DNA from: Marinomonas polaris DSM 16579
GTDB taxonomy: Bacteria; Pseudomonadota; Gammaproteobacteria; Pseudomonadales; Marinomonadaceae
Direction of reading: 5' to 3'
DNA: 64,000 nt
Assembly: GCF_900129155.1 (NCBI RefSeq)
Contig: NZ_FQVF01000005.1
Coordinates: 1-64,000 of the forward strand
Under the pieces are notes generated by a model, which was not told the origin of the DNA, did no database searches, and saw nothing but the letters and a program-made list of their open reading frames with translations. The position numbers and the translations under genes are program-made. Shown here one piece after another: positions 44,435-54,123 of the stretch; the stretch's first letter is position 1, and each line of letters opens with the position of its first letter.

Positions 44435-45071
44435 TGAATTTTTTCTCCAGATGCTTGCTGTACAAAGACAGTGGATAACAGAGCATGAAATAAATCAGCG
44501 CAACTAACGTGAATATTTTGAACGGCTCAAAAGTAGCGTTATTTAACATGGTGCCGACTTTAGTCAGTTCGACAAAACCAATAACTGATGCCAATGCTGT
44601 GCCTTTAATGACTTGTACTGAAAAGCCAACAGTCGGGGCGGTTGCCACGCGAATCGCTTGCGGCAATATAATATGTCTTAGGGTTTGTAAAAAGCTCAAG
44701 CCCAAACAACGGCTTGCTTCCCATTGGCCTTTTGGCAATGTGTCGATACAGCCACGCCAGATTTCCACCAAGAAGGCGCTGGTGAAAAACGTCAGTGATA
44801 AAATCGCTGCGCCCCAAGCGGATATTTCATAGCCCAGCATGGATAAGCCAAAGAAGCACAAGAACATCTGCATCAGCAATGGCGTGCCTTGAAACAGCTC
44901 CACGTAGATTTTTACGATGCGTTGCATCACAGGATTACGCGTCAAACGCATAGCGGTTAATGTCAGCGCGACGGTTGTGCCACCGATAAACGCGGCGAGT
45001 GACAATAAAATCGTCCATTGTGTCGCAAACAGTAGGTTGCGCAGAATGTCGTAGTTAGAAAATTCGATCAT
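44421..45071 (-). CDS. Amino-acid-type ABC permease
   Basis: The 216-residue protein is a HisM/GlnP-type permease with five or so membrane helices and the EAA loop (GQWEASRCLGLSFLQTLRHI) that docks the ATPase. It overlaps the ATPase gene by 14 bases and follows the other permease gene by 35 bases. The two permeases probably form a heterodimer. Confidence 0.92.
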   Translation of the reverse strand: MIEFSNYDILRNLLFATQWTILLSLAAFIGGTTVALTLTAMRLTRNPVMQRIVKIYVELFQGTPLLMQMFLCFFGLSMLGYEISAWGAAILSLTFFTSAFLVEIWRGCIDTLPKGQWEASRCLGLSFLQTLRHIILPQAIRVATAPTVGFSVQVIKGTALASVIGFVELTKVGTMLNNATFEPFKIFTLVALIYFMLCYPLSLYSKHLEKKFNVSR

Positions 45072-45106
45072 TGAGTTTCCCTCATTTTGCTTTTATTGAA
45101 TGCCTT

Positions 45107-45769
45107 TTAATTAGACGTTCGATAAGCAAATAGGCGTTTTCCTAATGCGTTAAAAGCAAATCTCAACAGTATAGACAAACCAAGGTACATCAAGGCGGTA
45201 ACGAAGTAGCTTTCAAAAGCACGGAAGTTACGTGATTGCACAAGGTTGGCTGCGTAGGTTAAGTCTTGCACCGAAATCTGAGAAATAACCGCAGAACCCA
45301 GCATGACAATAATGCATTGGCTGGTAAGTGCTGGGTATATCTTTTCAAATGCCGGAATAAAGATTACGCGCGTCAGTGTTTGGCGAAAGTTCAGACCTAA
45401 CACTTTTGCTGCTTCTATTTGACCTTTTGAAATGCTGGCAAGACCGGCACGAATGATTTCTGTGCTGTATGCGCCAAGGTTAATAGTCAGTGCGATCATG
45501 CTGGCTTCCCATGGCGACAACATCACGCCAATAGCCGGAAGACCGAAAAAGATAAAGAAGAGCTGAACAATAAACGGCGTGTTGCGGATAAGTTCCACGT
45601 ACACACTGACAACTCTTTGACTTGCTCGGTTGCCGTATTGGCGTACGGTCGCGCAGACCGTACCCAATACCACTCCCAAGATCGTTGTCAGTACAGTGAG
45701 TTCAACAGTGGTTTTTAAACCACTGAGAAACACGTCGCTGTATTGCAATAGATCAGAGAAATACAACAT
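45107..45769 (-). CDS. Amino-acid-type ABC permease
   Basis: The 220-residue protein is the second HisQ/GlnP-type permease, with EAA loop GQIEAAKVLGLNFRQTLTRV and five hydrophobic segments. It follows the binding-protein gene by 10 bases. Together with its partner it forms the membrane channel. Confidence 0.92.
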   Translation of the reverse strand: MLYFSDLLQYSDVFLSGLKTTVELTVLTTILGVVLGTVCATVRQYGNRASQRVVSVYVELIRNTPFIVQLFFIFFGLPAIGVMLSPWEASMIALTINLGAYSTEIIRAGLASISKGQIEAAKVLGLNFRQTLTRVIFIPAFEKIYPALTSQCIIVMLGSAVISQISVQDLTYAANLVQSRNFRAFESYFVTALMYLGLSILLRFAFNALGKRLFAYRTSN

Positions 45770-45779
45770 AACGAAAGCC

Positions 45780-46571
45780 TTATGCGCCGAAGCCTTTAGG
45801 TAGTGGTGCTTTTAACCATTTCATCGAAATGTCGTTTAGTTCACCAGATGCCAAGGCGCCTTTGATTAGCTCATTAACTTTGGCTTGTAGTGCTGTTTCG
45901 CCTTTTGCCATACCGATGTAGCAAGGGGAGTCTTTCAACATGAATTTACTTTCTGGTGCGCGTTGTGGCTGACGTTTAGCAATTTCAGCGGCAACCAAGT
46001 TACCGGTAGCGATCAAGTTCACTTGACCAGATAGGTAAGCGGTTAGCGTGGTGTTGTTGTCTTCAAAGCGACGTACGTTGACAGATTTAGGCGCGTTTTT
46101 CTCAAGCTCTAAATCTTCTACTGAACCGCGAGTAACACCAACGGTTTTGTCTGCTAGTTGGCTGATTTGTGTAACAGCAACGTCTTTAGAACCAAATACG
46201 CCTAAGAAGAAAGGTGCGTAAGGTGTAGAAAAGTCGATGGCTTTTTCACGCTCTGGGTTTTTACCTAGGCTAGAAATAACCAAGTCTACTTTTTGAGTTT
46301 GCAGGTAAGGAATACGGTTGGCGCTGGTCACTGGGATAATTTCGATTTTCACGCCCATTTCTTTAGCGATGTAATTTGCCATGTCCACATCGATACCTTG
46401 AGGTTTTAAATCGGTACCAACTGAGCCAAATGGAGGGAAGTCTTGAGGAACTGCAATGCGAATAAGGTTACGGTCTTTTATATCCTGCAACACGTCTGCG
46501 CTTGCGCTTAATGCGCTAAAGCCTGCAGCGATGATCAATGTTTTGCCTAGTAGTTTGGTCAATCTTTTCAT
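45780..46571 (-). CDS. Periplasmic amino-acid-type binding protein
   Basis: From ATG 46571 the protein has 263 residues beginning MKRLTKLLGKTLIIAAGFSA with a signal peptide ending SASA. The type II binding fold shows VPQDFPPFGSVG, GIDVDMANYIAKEMG and DLVISSLGKNPEREKAIDFS. It binds the import substrate and is the first gene of its operon, divergent from the RpiR regulator. The ligand may be a ureide, judged only by context. A longer frame to 46613 has no better start. Confidence 0.9.
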   Translation of the reverse strand: MKRLTKLLGKTLIIAAGFSALSASADVLQDIKDRNLIRIAVPQDFPPFGSVGTDLKPQGIDVDMANYIAKEMGVKIEIIPVTSANRIPYLQTQKVDLVISSLGKNPEREKAIDFSTPYAPFFLGVFGSKDVAVTQISQLADKTVGVTRGSVEDLELEKNAPKSVNVRRFEDNNTTLTAYLSGQVNLIATGNLVAAEIAKRQPQRAPESKFMLKDSPCYIGMAKGETALQAKVNELIKGALASGELNDISMKWLKAPLPKGFGA

Positions 46572-46634
46572 GGTTGGGGTTCCTGTTTCGTTTTGTGAAT
46601 GCCTGAAACACAATTTGCAACACCCATGCCAACA

Positions 46635-46650
46635 TGAAACAAAAGTTTCT
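46635..46650. promoter_or_regulatory. Candidate RpiR operator before the ABC operon
   Basis: TGAAACAAAAGTTTCT (TGAAAC-N4-GTTTC) matches the perfect site at 47834-47849. It lies 64 bases before the binding-protein ATG. The rest of the 358-base gap to the regulator gene holds no frame or other structure I can support. Confidence 0.6.
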
Positions 46651-46929
46651 TAACTATTGATTTGTGTAACAAATCACTGCAAATAAGACTTAAACCCCCA
46701 GTTACTCAGTACGGCAATGAAAAGACTTTGCGATGAAATAGGGAGCTTTACCCTTGCTTTGTGCGCCAATGTGGGGCGAAATTGATATTTTGGTGCGCTC
46801 TTTTTTGTCTGATTTGATCTGTTTTTCTGATGAAAGCGTACTACGAGGCATCAAAGCGATAATCTAAGTTGGCAGTTCAACGATAATCAATTACCGTAGA
46901 GCAAAATATCCCCGAACTGAGGTTAACAC

Positions 46930-47748
46930 GTGGCTACAAAGCAGGATGTGCTATCCCTGATCGAGCAGACCTACCCGACTCTGTCTCCATCAGCGCGATC
47001 AATAGCGAACTATTTACAACAGAATCCCTTGGCGATTGTGAGTCAAACGTCGGCCGAAATTGCTGAAAACACCAATACGTCAAAAGCGACCGTAAGTCGT
47101 TTCTTTCGTCAGCTTGGTTATGATTCACAACAAGGTGCAAAACAAGCGCAATTGGCATTGCGTGAAAGCGGCGTACCGATTTTCACCCAAGGCTCGTCTT
47201 TGGATCAAACCGCGCAAGAGCTAAAAAACCTATCGCTTACCTTTGAAGGTTTGCGACCTGAAATTCTTAACGAGATTAGTGAGCGCCTAGCCAAAGCAAG
47301 CCGAGTGACCTTGATAGGTTTTCGTAATGCTTATCCGTTAGCGTTGCATTTTCGTCAGCAGTTACAACAAGTGCGTCACTCCGTTCGCTTATTGCCTCAA
47401 CCGGGTCAAACATTAGGAGAAGATCTACACGACATTCTTGACGATGAAGTGATTGTCTTGTTGGGCTTTAGACGTCGTACCCGCCAGTTCAAACAAATCG
47501 TAGAAGCTTTGCAAGGCCGCACCACGGTATTGATTACCGATCCAACGGGGCAGGTTTATAACCAACAAGTGTCTCATGTGCTACTTTGTCACCTTGGCAA
47601 CGAAAGCCCATTCGACAGTTACGCCGCACCAATGAGCCTGATCTCTATGTTGTGTAACCGAGTGTTTGGTTTTCTGGGCGATGCGGCGAGTCGTCAGACG
47701 CAGGCGATTTCGGCGTTGTATGAAGATTTGGATGAGCTTGAACCATAA
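46930..47748 (+). CDS. MurR/RpiR-family regulator (HpxU-like)
   Basis: GTG at 46930 (GAGG, 7-nt spacing) gives 272 residues. The N-terminal RpiR helix-turn-helix includes VSQTSAEIAENTNTSKATVS, followed by a SIS sugar-phosphate-type domain (RVTLIGFRNAYPLALHF). RpiR-type regulators accompany hpx purine-catabolic clusters in enterobacteria. It lies between the ABC importer and catabolic genes, with TGAAAC-N4-GTTTC sites before both, so it likely represses both in the absence of a ureide signal. Confidence 0.87.
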   Translation: MATKQDVLSLIEQTYPTLSPSARSIANYLQQNPLAIVSQTSAEIAENTNTSKATVSRFFRQLGYDSQQGAKQAQLALRESGVPIFTQGSSLDQTAQELKNLSLTFEGLRPEILNEISERLAKASRVTLIGFRNAYPLALHFRQQLQQVRHSVRLLPQPGQTLGEDLHDILDDEVIVLLGFRRRTRQFKQIVEALQGRTTVLITDPTGQVYNQQVSHVLLCHLGNESPFDSYAAPMSLISMLCNRVFGFLGDAASRQTQAISALYEDLDELEP

Positions 47749-47821
47749 GTTTTTAAAAGAAAACTTACCCACACTGTTTGCGACACTTTTGAAGAAAAAA
47801 AAGAATTATTTTTTGTTTCAG

Positions 47822-47849
47822 TTGACAGGGTGGTGAAACGATTGTTTCA
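47822..47849 (+). promoter_or_regulatory. Promoter and RpiR operator of the amidase operon
   Basis: TTGACA (47822-47827) is followed by TGAAACGATTGTTTCA (47834-47849), a perfect 6-4-6 palindrome within the promoter spacer. A clear -10 hexamer is not evident. Binding here would block polymerase. The amidase ATG (GGAGG upstream) is 26 bases further on. Confidence 0.65.
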
Positions 47850-47874
47850 TATGTGCTAATCAAGCGGAGGACAT

Positions 47875-49098
47875 ATGAAACATTTCATGGTACAAAATCC
47901 CTTTCTGACTATAGGTTCAACGTCGAGCGAAACGGCTGGGAATGATAGCTCATCAGCTAATCCTACTTTGCCACTGAGTGGTTTACGTTTGGCGGTGAAA
48001 GACTTGTTTCATATGGCAGGACTGCCAACTTCCGCAGGCAATCCAACTTGGCTTGCTACTCATCCGATTCCGACAAAAACGTCTTCTAGTGTTGCTACTT
48101 TGCTTGATGCCGGGGCAATTTTTTGCGGTAAAACCATTACTGATGAGTTGGCTTACAGTCTCAATGGGCAAAATATTCATTACGGAACACCCTCAAATCC
48201 GGTGACACCAAATCGTCTCCCAGGCGGGTCGTCATCGGGTTCGGCGGTGGCTGTGTCATCTGATCTTGCCGATATAGGTTTAGGCACAGATACGGGCGGC
48301 TCGATTCGAGTGCCAGCCAGTTACAATGGTTTGTTTGGATTACGTCCGACGCATGGCGTGATTCCGTCCGATAACATGGTTGCCCTTGCACCCTCTTTCG
48401 ATACGGTTGGTTGGCTCACGAGAGACTTAGCCACACTAGAAAAAACAGCCCGTGTTCTGCTGAAGAGTAAGCTCCCTAAAGAATTTAGTAACGTATTGAT
48501 TACCAATAATTTAATTGATCAAGTTGCCCACGTAAAAGAGCTAAAAACACAGCTGAAAACGTGGCGTGAACAAAAGCGTTTTCCTAAAGAATCCTCTATC
48601 GTTATTGACACCAAAGCGTGGAAAACCAGCGAGACATTTCGAACTTTGCAAGGTGCGGAAATTTGGCATGAACATGGCAAGTGGATTAATGATCTTAAAG
48701 GCCTAGCTGGTGTTGACACTTCCTCCGTTTTTGCACCAGATATTCAGTCGCGTTTCGAATGGAGCCAAACTATTTCTGAAGCCGATGTTGCTGCGGCAAA
48801 ACAGCAAAGACAGCGCTTTACGGATTGGCTAGAAAACGAAATCGAAGGATCAGTTCTTATCATTCCGACCACCCCCGGTTTAGCACCTTTATTTGATGTG
48901 GCCGACGACGAGCTTGCCGCTTATCGTAATCAATTAATGGATATTACTGCCATTGCAGGATTAGCCGGTCTTCCGCAATTGCATTTACCGGTTTGTACCT
49001 TAAATGGCGCACCATGTGGCTTGTCCTTAGTGGGTTCAAAAGGCACAGATTTAGCGCTGATTGAATTCGCAAAACACTTAATGGAGTCGGCGTCATGA
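47875..49098 (+). CDS. Amidase signature-family hydrolase (HpxY-like)
   Basis: The 407-residue protein has the amidase signature with the catalytic cis-Ser/Ser/Lys set: K in RLAVKDLFHMAG, the GGSSSGSAVAVSS loop and the STGGSIRVPASYNG-type strand TDTGGSIRVPAS. It hydrolyses a carboxamide, probably a ureide intermediate such as oxalurate or a related amide, by position in the cluster. HpxY, an amidase of the Klebsiella hpx locus, is the closest candidate by context. It overlaps the next gene by four bases. Confidence 0.85.
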   Translation: MKHFMVQNPFLTIGSTSSETAGNDSSSANPTLPLSGLRLAVKDLFHMAGLPTSAGNPTWLATHPIPTKTSSSVATLLDAGAIFCGKTITDELAYSLNGQNIHYGTPSNPVTPNRLPGGSSSGSAVAVSSDLADIGLGTDTGGSIRVPASYNGLFGLRPTHGVIPSDNMVALAPSFDTVGWLTRDLATLEKTARVLLKSKLPKEFSNVLITNNLIDQVAHVKELKTQLKTWREQKRFPKESSIVIDTKAWKTSETFRTLQGAEIWHEHGKWINDLKGLAGVDTSSVFAPDIQSRFEWSQTISEADVAAAKQQRQRFTDWLENEIEGSVLIIPTTPGLAPLFDVADDELAAYRNQLMDITAIAGLAGLPQLHLPVCTLNGAPCGLSLVGSKGTDLALIEFAKHLMESAS

Positions 49099-50732
49099 GT
49101 ACTTTGAATCCCAATAATGACTCACACACGAATAACATAAAAAAGAACGACATTGCTTTTACCGCGCCGCATTTCAAAGCTACAGAAACAGGGCGAAAAA
49201 TTCTTGAGCAAGGTGGTACAGCAATAGAAGCCATGGTTGCTGCTGCCGCGACGATTGCGGTGGTTTATCCACACATGAATGGTTTGGGTGGCGATGGTTT
49301 TTGGTTGATTAGTGAGCCGGGTAAAGAACCAATTGGCATTGATGCTTCTGGTAAAGCGGCGCAACTGGCGACACTGGATTTTTATAAAGGCCACGACAGC
49401 ATTCCAGCACGAGGTGGCAAAGCCGCATTGACGATGGCGGGAGCTGTTGCAGGTTGGCAAGAAGCCTTGGTAGTGAGCCAAGCTTGGCAAGCCGCCTCCA
49501 ATGCACAAAAATTGCCGTTATCGACCTTGCTTGATGATGCCATTCAATTAGCGAAAAACGGCAGTGACGTGACAAAAACCTACGTCGATGCAAGCAATAA
49601 AACCTTTGCTGACTTGGTAAGTGTGCAGGGTTTCGCTGAGGCATTTTTGAACGCTGGTAGCATTTACGAACAAGGCGATATGTTGGCCTTGCCAGTACTG
49701 GCAAGAACGCTAGAACAACTTGCTGAAAAAGGCTTAGACGATTTTTATCATGGTGATATTGCCACACGTTTGGCGAAAGATTTAGCCAGCGCAGGCTCGC
49801 CGATTCGCTTGGCGGATTTTCATTCTTATCAGGCAAAACGCGTAGAACCTTTGCAGGTCAAAACCAGCGTCGGCTCTCTTTATAATCTGCCTGCGCCGAC
49901 ACAAGGCATCGCGTCTTTATTGATTTTGGCCTTGTATGACAAGCTTTATACGCAAGGCAAAACGGTCACAGACATGGCGCATTTACTGATTGAATGTACC
50001 AAACAAGCCTTTATCGCTCGTAACCAATTTGTGACTGACGAATCTCGTCTAGCAATGGATTTATCGTCTTTATTGGATGAAGAACAGCTAGAAAAAATGT
50101 GTCACGAAATCGCTTTAGAGCGAGCGCAACCTTGGCCACATCAAGCCAAACATGGCGACACCATTTGGATGGGCGCTTGTGATAGTGAAGGTCGAATGGT
50201 TAGCTATATTCAGAGTTTGTATTGGGAATTTGGCTGCGGCGTAGTCAGTCCTTCCACTGGTATTGTGTGGAACAACCGTGGTTCGTCGTTTTCGTTGGAA
50301 AAAGGTTCTCTGCAAGAGCTTGGGCCGAACCTCAAACCTTTTCATACACTGAATCCTGCTTTTGCCGAATTAAAGGATGGTCGTCGTATGAGTTACGGCA
50401 CCATGGGGGGCGAAGGTCAGCCACAGACTCAAGCAGCCTTGTTTAGCCGTTATGTTTATCATCAAATGCCGTTAGATCAAGCCATCAGCGAAGGTCGTTG
50501 GTTACTTGGTCGGACTTGGGGTGACGTTAGCCATAATCTGAAAATCGAACGAGACTTTGCCGATATAGTCGCCGATGAGCTGGTTAAGCGCGGTCACGAT
50601 TTGGTTATCGTCGATTCATGTAATGAATTAATGGGTCACGCTGGCGCGGTTGTGCTTCATCCGGAAGGTCATACCGAAGCTGCAACGGACCCAAGAAGTG
50701 ATGGCTTGGCCATCGATAGCACTGATATTTAG
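49095..50732 (+). CDS. hpxW: Gamma-glutamyltransferase-family Ntn hydrolase, oxamate amidohydrolase-like
   Basis: The 545-residue protein is a GGT-fold Ntn hydrolase. It should self-cleave to expose a nucleophilic threonine, most likely T356 in KHGDTIWMGACD. The MNGLGGDGFWLI opening and TMGGEGQPQTQAALFSR segment match the HpxW/YwrD branch rather than true GGT. HpxW converts oxamate to oxalate and ammonia in Klebsiella purine catabolism as I recall. There is no signal peptide, so it is cytoplasmic, unlike periplasmic GGT. It overlaps hpxY-like and precedes the exporter. Confidence 0.8.
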   Translation: MSTLNPNNDSHTNNIKKNDIAFTAPHFKATETGRKILEQGGTAIEAMVAAAATIAVVYPHMNGLGGDGFWLISEPGKEPIGIDASGKAAQLATLDFYKGHDSIPARGGKAALTMAGAVAGWQEALVVSQAWQAASNAQKLPLSTLLDDAIQLAKNGSDVTKTYVDASNKTFADLVSVQGFAEAFLNAGSIYEQGDMLALPVLARTLEQLAEKGLDDFYHGDIATRLAKDLASAGSPIRLADFHSYQAKRVEPLQVKTSVGSLYNLPAPTQGIASLLILALYDKLYTQGKTVTDMAHLLIECTKQAFIARNQFVTDESRLAMDLSSLLDEEQLEKMCHEIALERAQPWPHQAKHGDTIWMGACDSEGRMVSYIQSLYWEFGCGVVSPSTGIVWNNRGSSFSLEKGSLQELGPNLKPFHTLNPAFAELKDGRRMSYGTMGGEGQPQTQAALFSRYVYHQMPLDQAISEGRWLLGRTWGDVSHNLKIERDFADIVADELVKRGHDLVIVDSCNELMGHAGAVVLHPEGHTEAATDPRSDGLAIDSTDI

Positions 50733-50793
50733 AAACAGTCAGATTTAGTAACACTTTAGTTAGTAATCATCTCACTTAGGAGAAAACAGAAAA

Positions 50794-51612
50794 ATGTCAT
50801 TCATAATGGAAAACTATTCCATGATTCTCGCCATGATGGCCACTGGTGTGGTGGGTGGGATTTTAGCCGGTTTGTTAGGTGTTGGCGGCGGTATTGTTAT
50901 CGTGCCTGTGTTGTATTTCTTGTACCAAGGTATGGGCGTTAGTGCGGATTCTGCCATGTTAGTTGCCACGGCGACCTCATTGGCAACCATTATTCCTACT
51001 TCCATTAGCTCGATCCGTTCCCATAATGCCAAGGGCAATGTTGATTTCGACTTGCTAAAACGTTGGGGCTTTTTCATCTTCTTAGGTGTGATGGTCGGTA
51101 GTTTCGTTGTTACACGTGTTGATGGCCAATGGTTATCTTTGCTGTTCGGTATTATTGCTACTTTATCAGCATTGAATATGTTGCTTGGCAAAAAAGACGG
51201 CGTGTTCAAATCCTTACCGGGCAATGCGGGTCAAAGTGTCATGGCGACGTGTATAGGCTTTTTTAGCTCAATGGTTGGCATCGGCGGCGGCACATTGACC
51301 GTCCCAACTCTGACGTTTTGCAACTACCCCGCGCATCGTGCTGTTGGTACGGCCGCAGCGGTTGGCTTGATCATTTCATTGCCAGCGGCATTAACTATGC
51401 TGATTTTTGGTCAAAGCCCTGTTGATGCGCCTTATGGCACAGTCGGCTTAGTTAACCTAATTGGCGTTATTTGCATCATTCCATTGACGGTTTTGTTTGC
51501 ACCTGTTGGCGCGGGATTAGCTCATCGTTTAGATGCTTCTAAGTTGAAGAAAGTCTTCGCTGTTGTGTTGATATTCACTGGCATCAAGATGCTTTATCAG
51601 GTTTTAGGTTAG
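50794..51612 (+). CDS. TauE/SafE (TSUP) family membrane transporter
   Basis: The 272-residue protein has about eight membrane helices and two TSUP repeats (GGILAGLLGVGGGIVIVPVL and MVGIGGGTLTVPTLTF). The family exports sulphite, sulphoacetate or other small organic anions. In this operon the product may be oxalate or another end-product of ureide breakdown; that is inference. AGGAG precedes the ATG. Confidence 0.9.
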   Translation: MSFIMENYSMILAMMATGVVGGILAGLLGVGGGIVIVPVLYFLYQGMGVSADSAMLVATATSLATIIPTSISSIRSHNAKGNVDFDLLKRWGFFIFLGVMVGSFVVTRVDGQWLSLLFGIIATLSALNMLLGKKDGVFKSLPGNAGQSVMATCIGFFSSMVGIGGGTLTVPTLTFCNYPAHRAVGTAAAVGLIISLPAALTMLIFGQSPVDAPYGTVGLVNLIGVICIIPLTVLFAPVGAGLAHRLDASKLKKVFAVVLIFTGIKMLYQVLG

Positions 51613-51621
51613 GAGATTATT

Positions 51622-52842
51622 ATGCAGCCACTTTCATTACCTCCAAGATTATTAATGGGCCCCGGCCCGATTAACTGCTATCCACGCGTGTTGTCGGCTA
51701 TGTCGACTCAGTTAGTGGGCCAATACGATCCAACCATGACCAGTTACATGAACGAAGTCATGGAATTGTATCGCCGAGTTTTTAATACCAAAAACCAGCA
51801 AACCTTTTTGATTGATGGTACTTCTCGCGCTGGGATTGAAGCGGCTTTGGTGTCTTGCTTAGAACCAGGCGATAAAGTGCTGATTCCTATCTTTGGTCGC
51901 TTTGGTCATTTGTTGGCTGAGATTGCTGAGCGCGCCGATGCCGAAGTTCATACTATCGAAGTGCCTTGGGGTGAAGTCTTTGATCCGCAGCAAATTGAAG
52001 ACGCGATCAAAAAAGTACAGCCAAAACTATTGGCGATTGTACAGGGCGATACTTCGACCACTATGTTCCAACCATTAGAAGAGCTAGGCGAGATTTGTCG
52101 TGCTCACGATGTGTTGTTTTACACCGATGCGACAGCTTCTATTGGTGGTAATCCGTTGGAAGTTGACGCGTGGAAAATCGACGCTGTGTCGGTTGGATTA
52201 CAGAAGTGCTTGGGTGGCCCATCAGGCAGCGCACCAATTACGCTAAGTGATCGCTTTGTGTCTTGTGTACGCAAACGCGCTCATGTGGAAGCAGGCATTC
52301 GCGATGCGCATCACCAAGGGTCATCCGGTATGCGCATTCGCTCTAACTATTTTGATTTGCCAATGATCATGGATTATTGGGGCGACGAGCGTTTGAACCA
52401 TCATACGGAAGCCGCAACCATGTTGTTTGGTTCTCGTGAATGTGCGATTCAGCTACTTAACGAAGGCCAAGATGCGGTAATTCAGCGCCATCAGTTAGCA
52501 GGCGATGCCATGCTACAAGGCGTTCTAGCCATGGGCTTGAAGCCATTTGGTAACTTGAAACACAAGATGACCAACGTAGTGGGCGTGCATATTCCTGATA
52601 ACGTCGATGGCGAAAAAATTCGCCATGATTTATTGACCATCTTTAACATCGAAATAGGCACCAGCTTTGGTCCATTAAAAGGCAAGGTGTGGCGTATTGG
52701 AACCATGGGTTACAACGCTCGCCAAGACGCTGTTTTGCATACCTTGCAGTCGCTAGAAACCGTACTTCGTCGTGCTGGTTTTGCGTTACCAGCCGGCGCT
52801 GCGGTAGACGCGGCCATGTCGGTTTACGCAGGAGAAAAATAA
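51622..52842 (+). CDS. hpxJ: (S)-ureidoglycine-glyoxylate aminotransferase (HpxJ/PucG-like)
   Basis: The 406-residue class V PLP enzyme resembles PucG over its length: GPGPINCYPRVLSAM, DGTSRAGIEAALVSCLEPGD, and PLP-binding Lys K195 in SVGLQKCLGGPSG. PucG transfers the amino group of ureidoglycine to glyoxylate, giving oxalurate and glycine. Alanine-glyoxylate transaminase is the alternative, but the downstream allantoate hydrolase favours PucG-type activity. It follows the transporter by 9 bases and overlaps hpxK by one. Confidence 0.83.
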   Translation: MQPLSLPPRLLMGPGPINCYPRVLSAMSTQLVGQYDPTMTSYMNEVMELYRRVFNTKNQQTFLIDGTSRAGIEAALVSCLEPGDKVLIPIFGRFGHLLAEIAERADAEVHTIEVPWGEVFDPQQIEDAIKKVQPKLLAIVQGDTSTTMFQPLEELGEICRAHDVLFYTDATASIGGNPLEVDAWKIDAVSVGLQKCLGGPSGSAPITLSDRFVSCVRKRAHVEAGIRDAHHQGSSGMRIRSNYFDLPMIMDYWGDERLNHHTEAATMLFGSRECAIQLLNEGQDAVIQRHQLAGDAMLQGVLAMGLKPFGNLKHKMTNVVGVHIPDNVDGEKIRHDLLTIFNIEIGTSFGPLKGKVWRIGTMGYNARQDAVLHTLQSLETVLRRAGFALPAGAAVDAAMSVYAGEK

Positions 52843-54068
52843 TGACAGATTACGGCAAACTCGCTCAGTTGGTCATGGACCGCTGTGACGAACTTGGCAA
52901 AATCAGTCAAAGCGATGATTGCCTAGATCGTCGTTATCTCACCAAAGAACATAAACAAGCCAATGGATTGGTGGGCGGCTGGATGCAAGACGCAGGTATG
53001 CAAACTTGGCAGGATGAAGCGGGGAATCTTTGGGGACGCTGGCAAGCCGCCAACACAGGCGCGCCGCGTTTTATCATGGGCAGTCATTTGGATACAGTGC
53101 CAAATGGCGGCCAATACGATGGCATGTTAGGCGTGATCACCCCCGTCACCTTGATCGCAGCGATGAATCAAGCTGGCATTCGTCTGCCATTTCACCTCGA
53201 CGTGGTGGGATTTGGTGACGAAGAAGGCACGCGTTTTAGCTCTACATTACTTGGCAGTCGCGCGCTAACAGGTCAATGGCCAACAAGCTGGGCCGATTTA
53301 AAAGACAGTGATGGCATTAGCCTAGCACAAGCATTAAAAGACTTTGGTTCGGACTTTGCGAGTATTCCTAATGCCGCCATCGAAACCGACAATCTGCTTG
53401 GTTACCTTGAGCTTCATATTGAACAAGGACCAGTATTAGAACAATTGGATTTGCCAGTGGGTGTCGTTAGCGCAATCGCTGGGGCAAAACGCTTTGAATT
53501 TAATATTACCGGTATGGCTGGGCACGCTGGTACTGTGCCGATGAATCTACGCCAAGATGCCCTTTGCGCCAGCAGTGAGATGATTCTTGCGGTAGAACGA
53601 GTCGCTCAAAATCATGGCATTGTTGCCACTGTTGGACGTATTCAAAATCGTCCCAATGGCGTTAATGTGATTTCTGGTAACACGGGATTTTCTCTCGACA
53701 TTCGCAGCGAATTCGATGACAAACGCGACATAGCACTCGACGAAATATTGCTAGAATTAGAAGCCATTGCTGCACGTCGTAATGTGCGTATTGAACGCAA
53801 AGCGACCCATGCAGCTAACGCCGTGCATTGTGATGACAAATTGCAAAGCGTGCTACGCAACGCCATCGAAGCACAGAATATCCCAGTACATACTCTATTC
53901 TCTGGTGCGGGACACGACGCTATGGCGATTGCCGACATTTGCCCTGTGGCTATGCTGTTTATGCGTTGCGACAAAGGCATTAGTCATCACCCAGCGGAAG
54001 CGATTGATACACCAGATGTGGCGGTGACCTTGGCCGTGTTGAGTCAGACATTACAGAGTTTGGCCTAA
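52842..54068 (+). CDS. hpxK: Allantoate amidohydrolase-like M20 hydrolase (HpxK/AllC-like)
   Basis: ATG 52842 overlaps the hpxJ stop and has GGAGA upstream, giving 408 residues. Metal ligands of the M20 hydantoinase/carbamoylase group are present: GSHLDTVPNGGQYDG (H, D), GFGDEEGTRF (EE), LELHIEQGP (H) and a late H in KGISHHPAE. AllC-type enzymes hydrolyse allantoate to ureidoglycine with release of CO2 and NH3. L-carbamoylase is the alternative. The pairing with HpxJ supports the ureide role. A longer upstream frame to 52689 overlaps hpxJ and is not used. Confidence 0.82.
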   Translation: MTDYGKLAQLVMDRCDELGKISQSDDCLDRRYLTKEHKQANGLVGGWMQDAGMQTWQDEAGNLWGRWQAANTGAPRFIMGSHLDTVPNGGQYDGMLGVITPVTLIAAMNQAGIRLPFHLDVVGFGDEEGTRFSSTLLGSRALTGQWPTSWADLKDSDGISLAQALKDFGSDFASIPNAAIETDNLLGYLELHIEQGPVLEQLDLPVGVVSAIAGAKRFEFNITGMAGHAGTVPMNLRQDALCASSEMILAVERVAQNHGIVATVGRIQNRPNGVNVISGNTGFSLDIRSEFDDKRDIALDEILLELEAIAARRNVRIERKATHAANAVHCDDKLQSVLRNAIEAQNIPVHTLFSGAGHDAMAIADICPVAMLFMRCDKGISHHPAEAIDTPDVAVTLAVLSQTLQSLA

Positions 54069-54123
54069 CGGTTTTTGTGGCTACTCAGCATAACGCCTCG
54101 CTCTCTGATTGGATGTGAAATTG

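Noticed and set aside
49122-49836. Minus-strand frames opposite the GGT-family gene
   Set aside because: They are antisense to a clear enzyme gene and translate to low-complexity, His/Arg-rich text.
53642-53980. Minus-strand 112-codon frame opposite hpxK
   Set aside because: It is Ser/Arg-rich antisense translation; the plus strand encodes a conserved M20 hydrolase.
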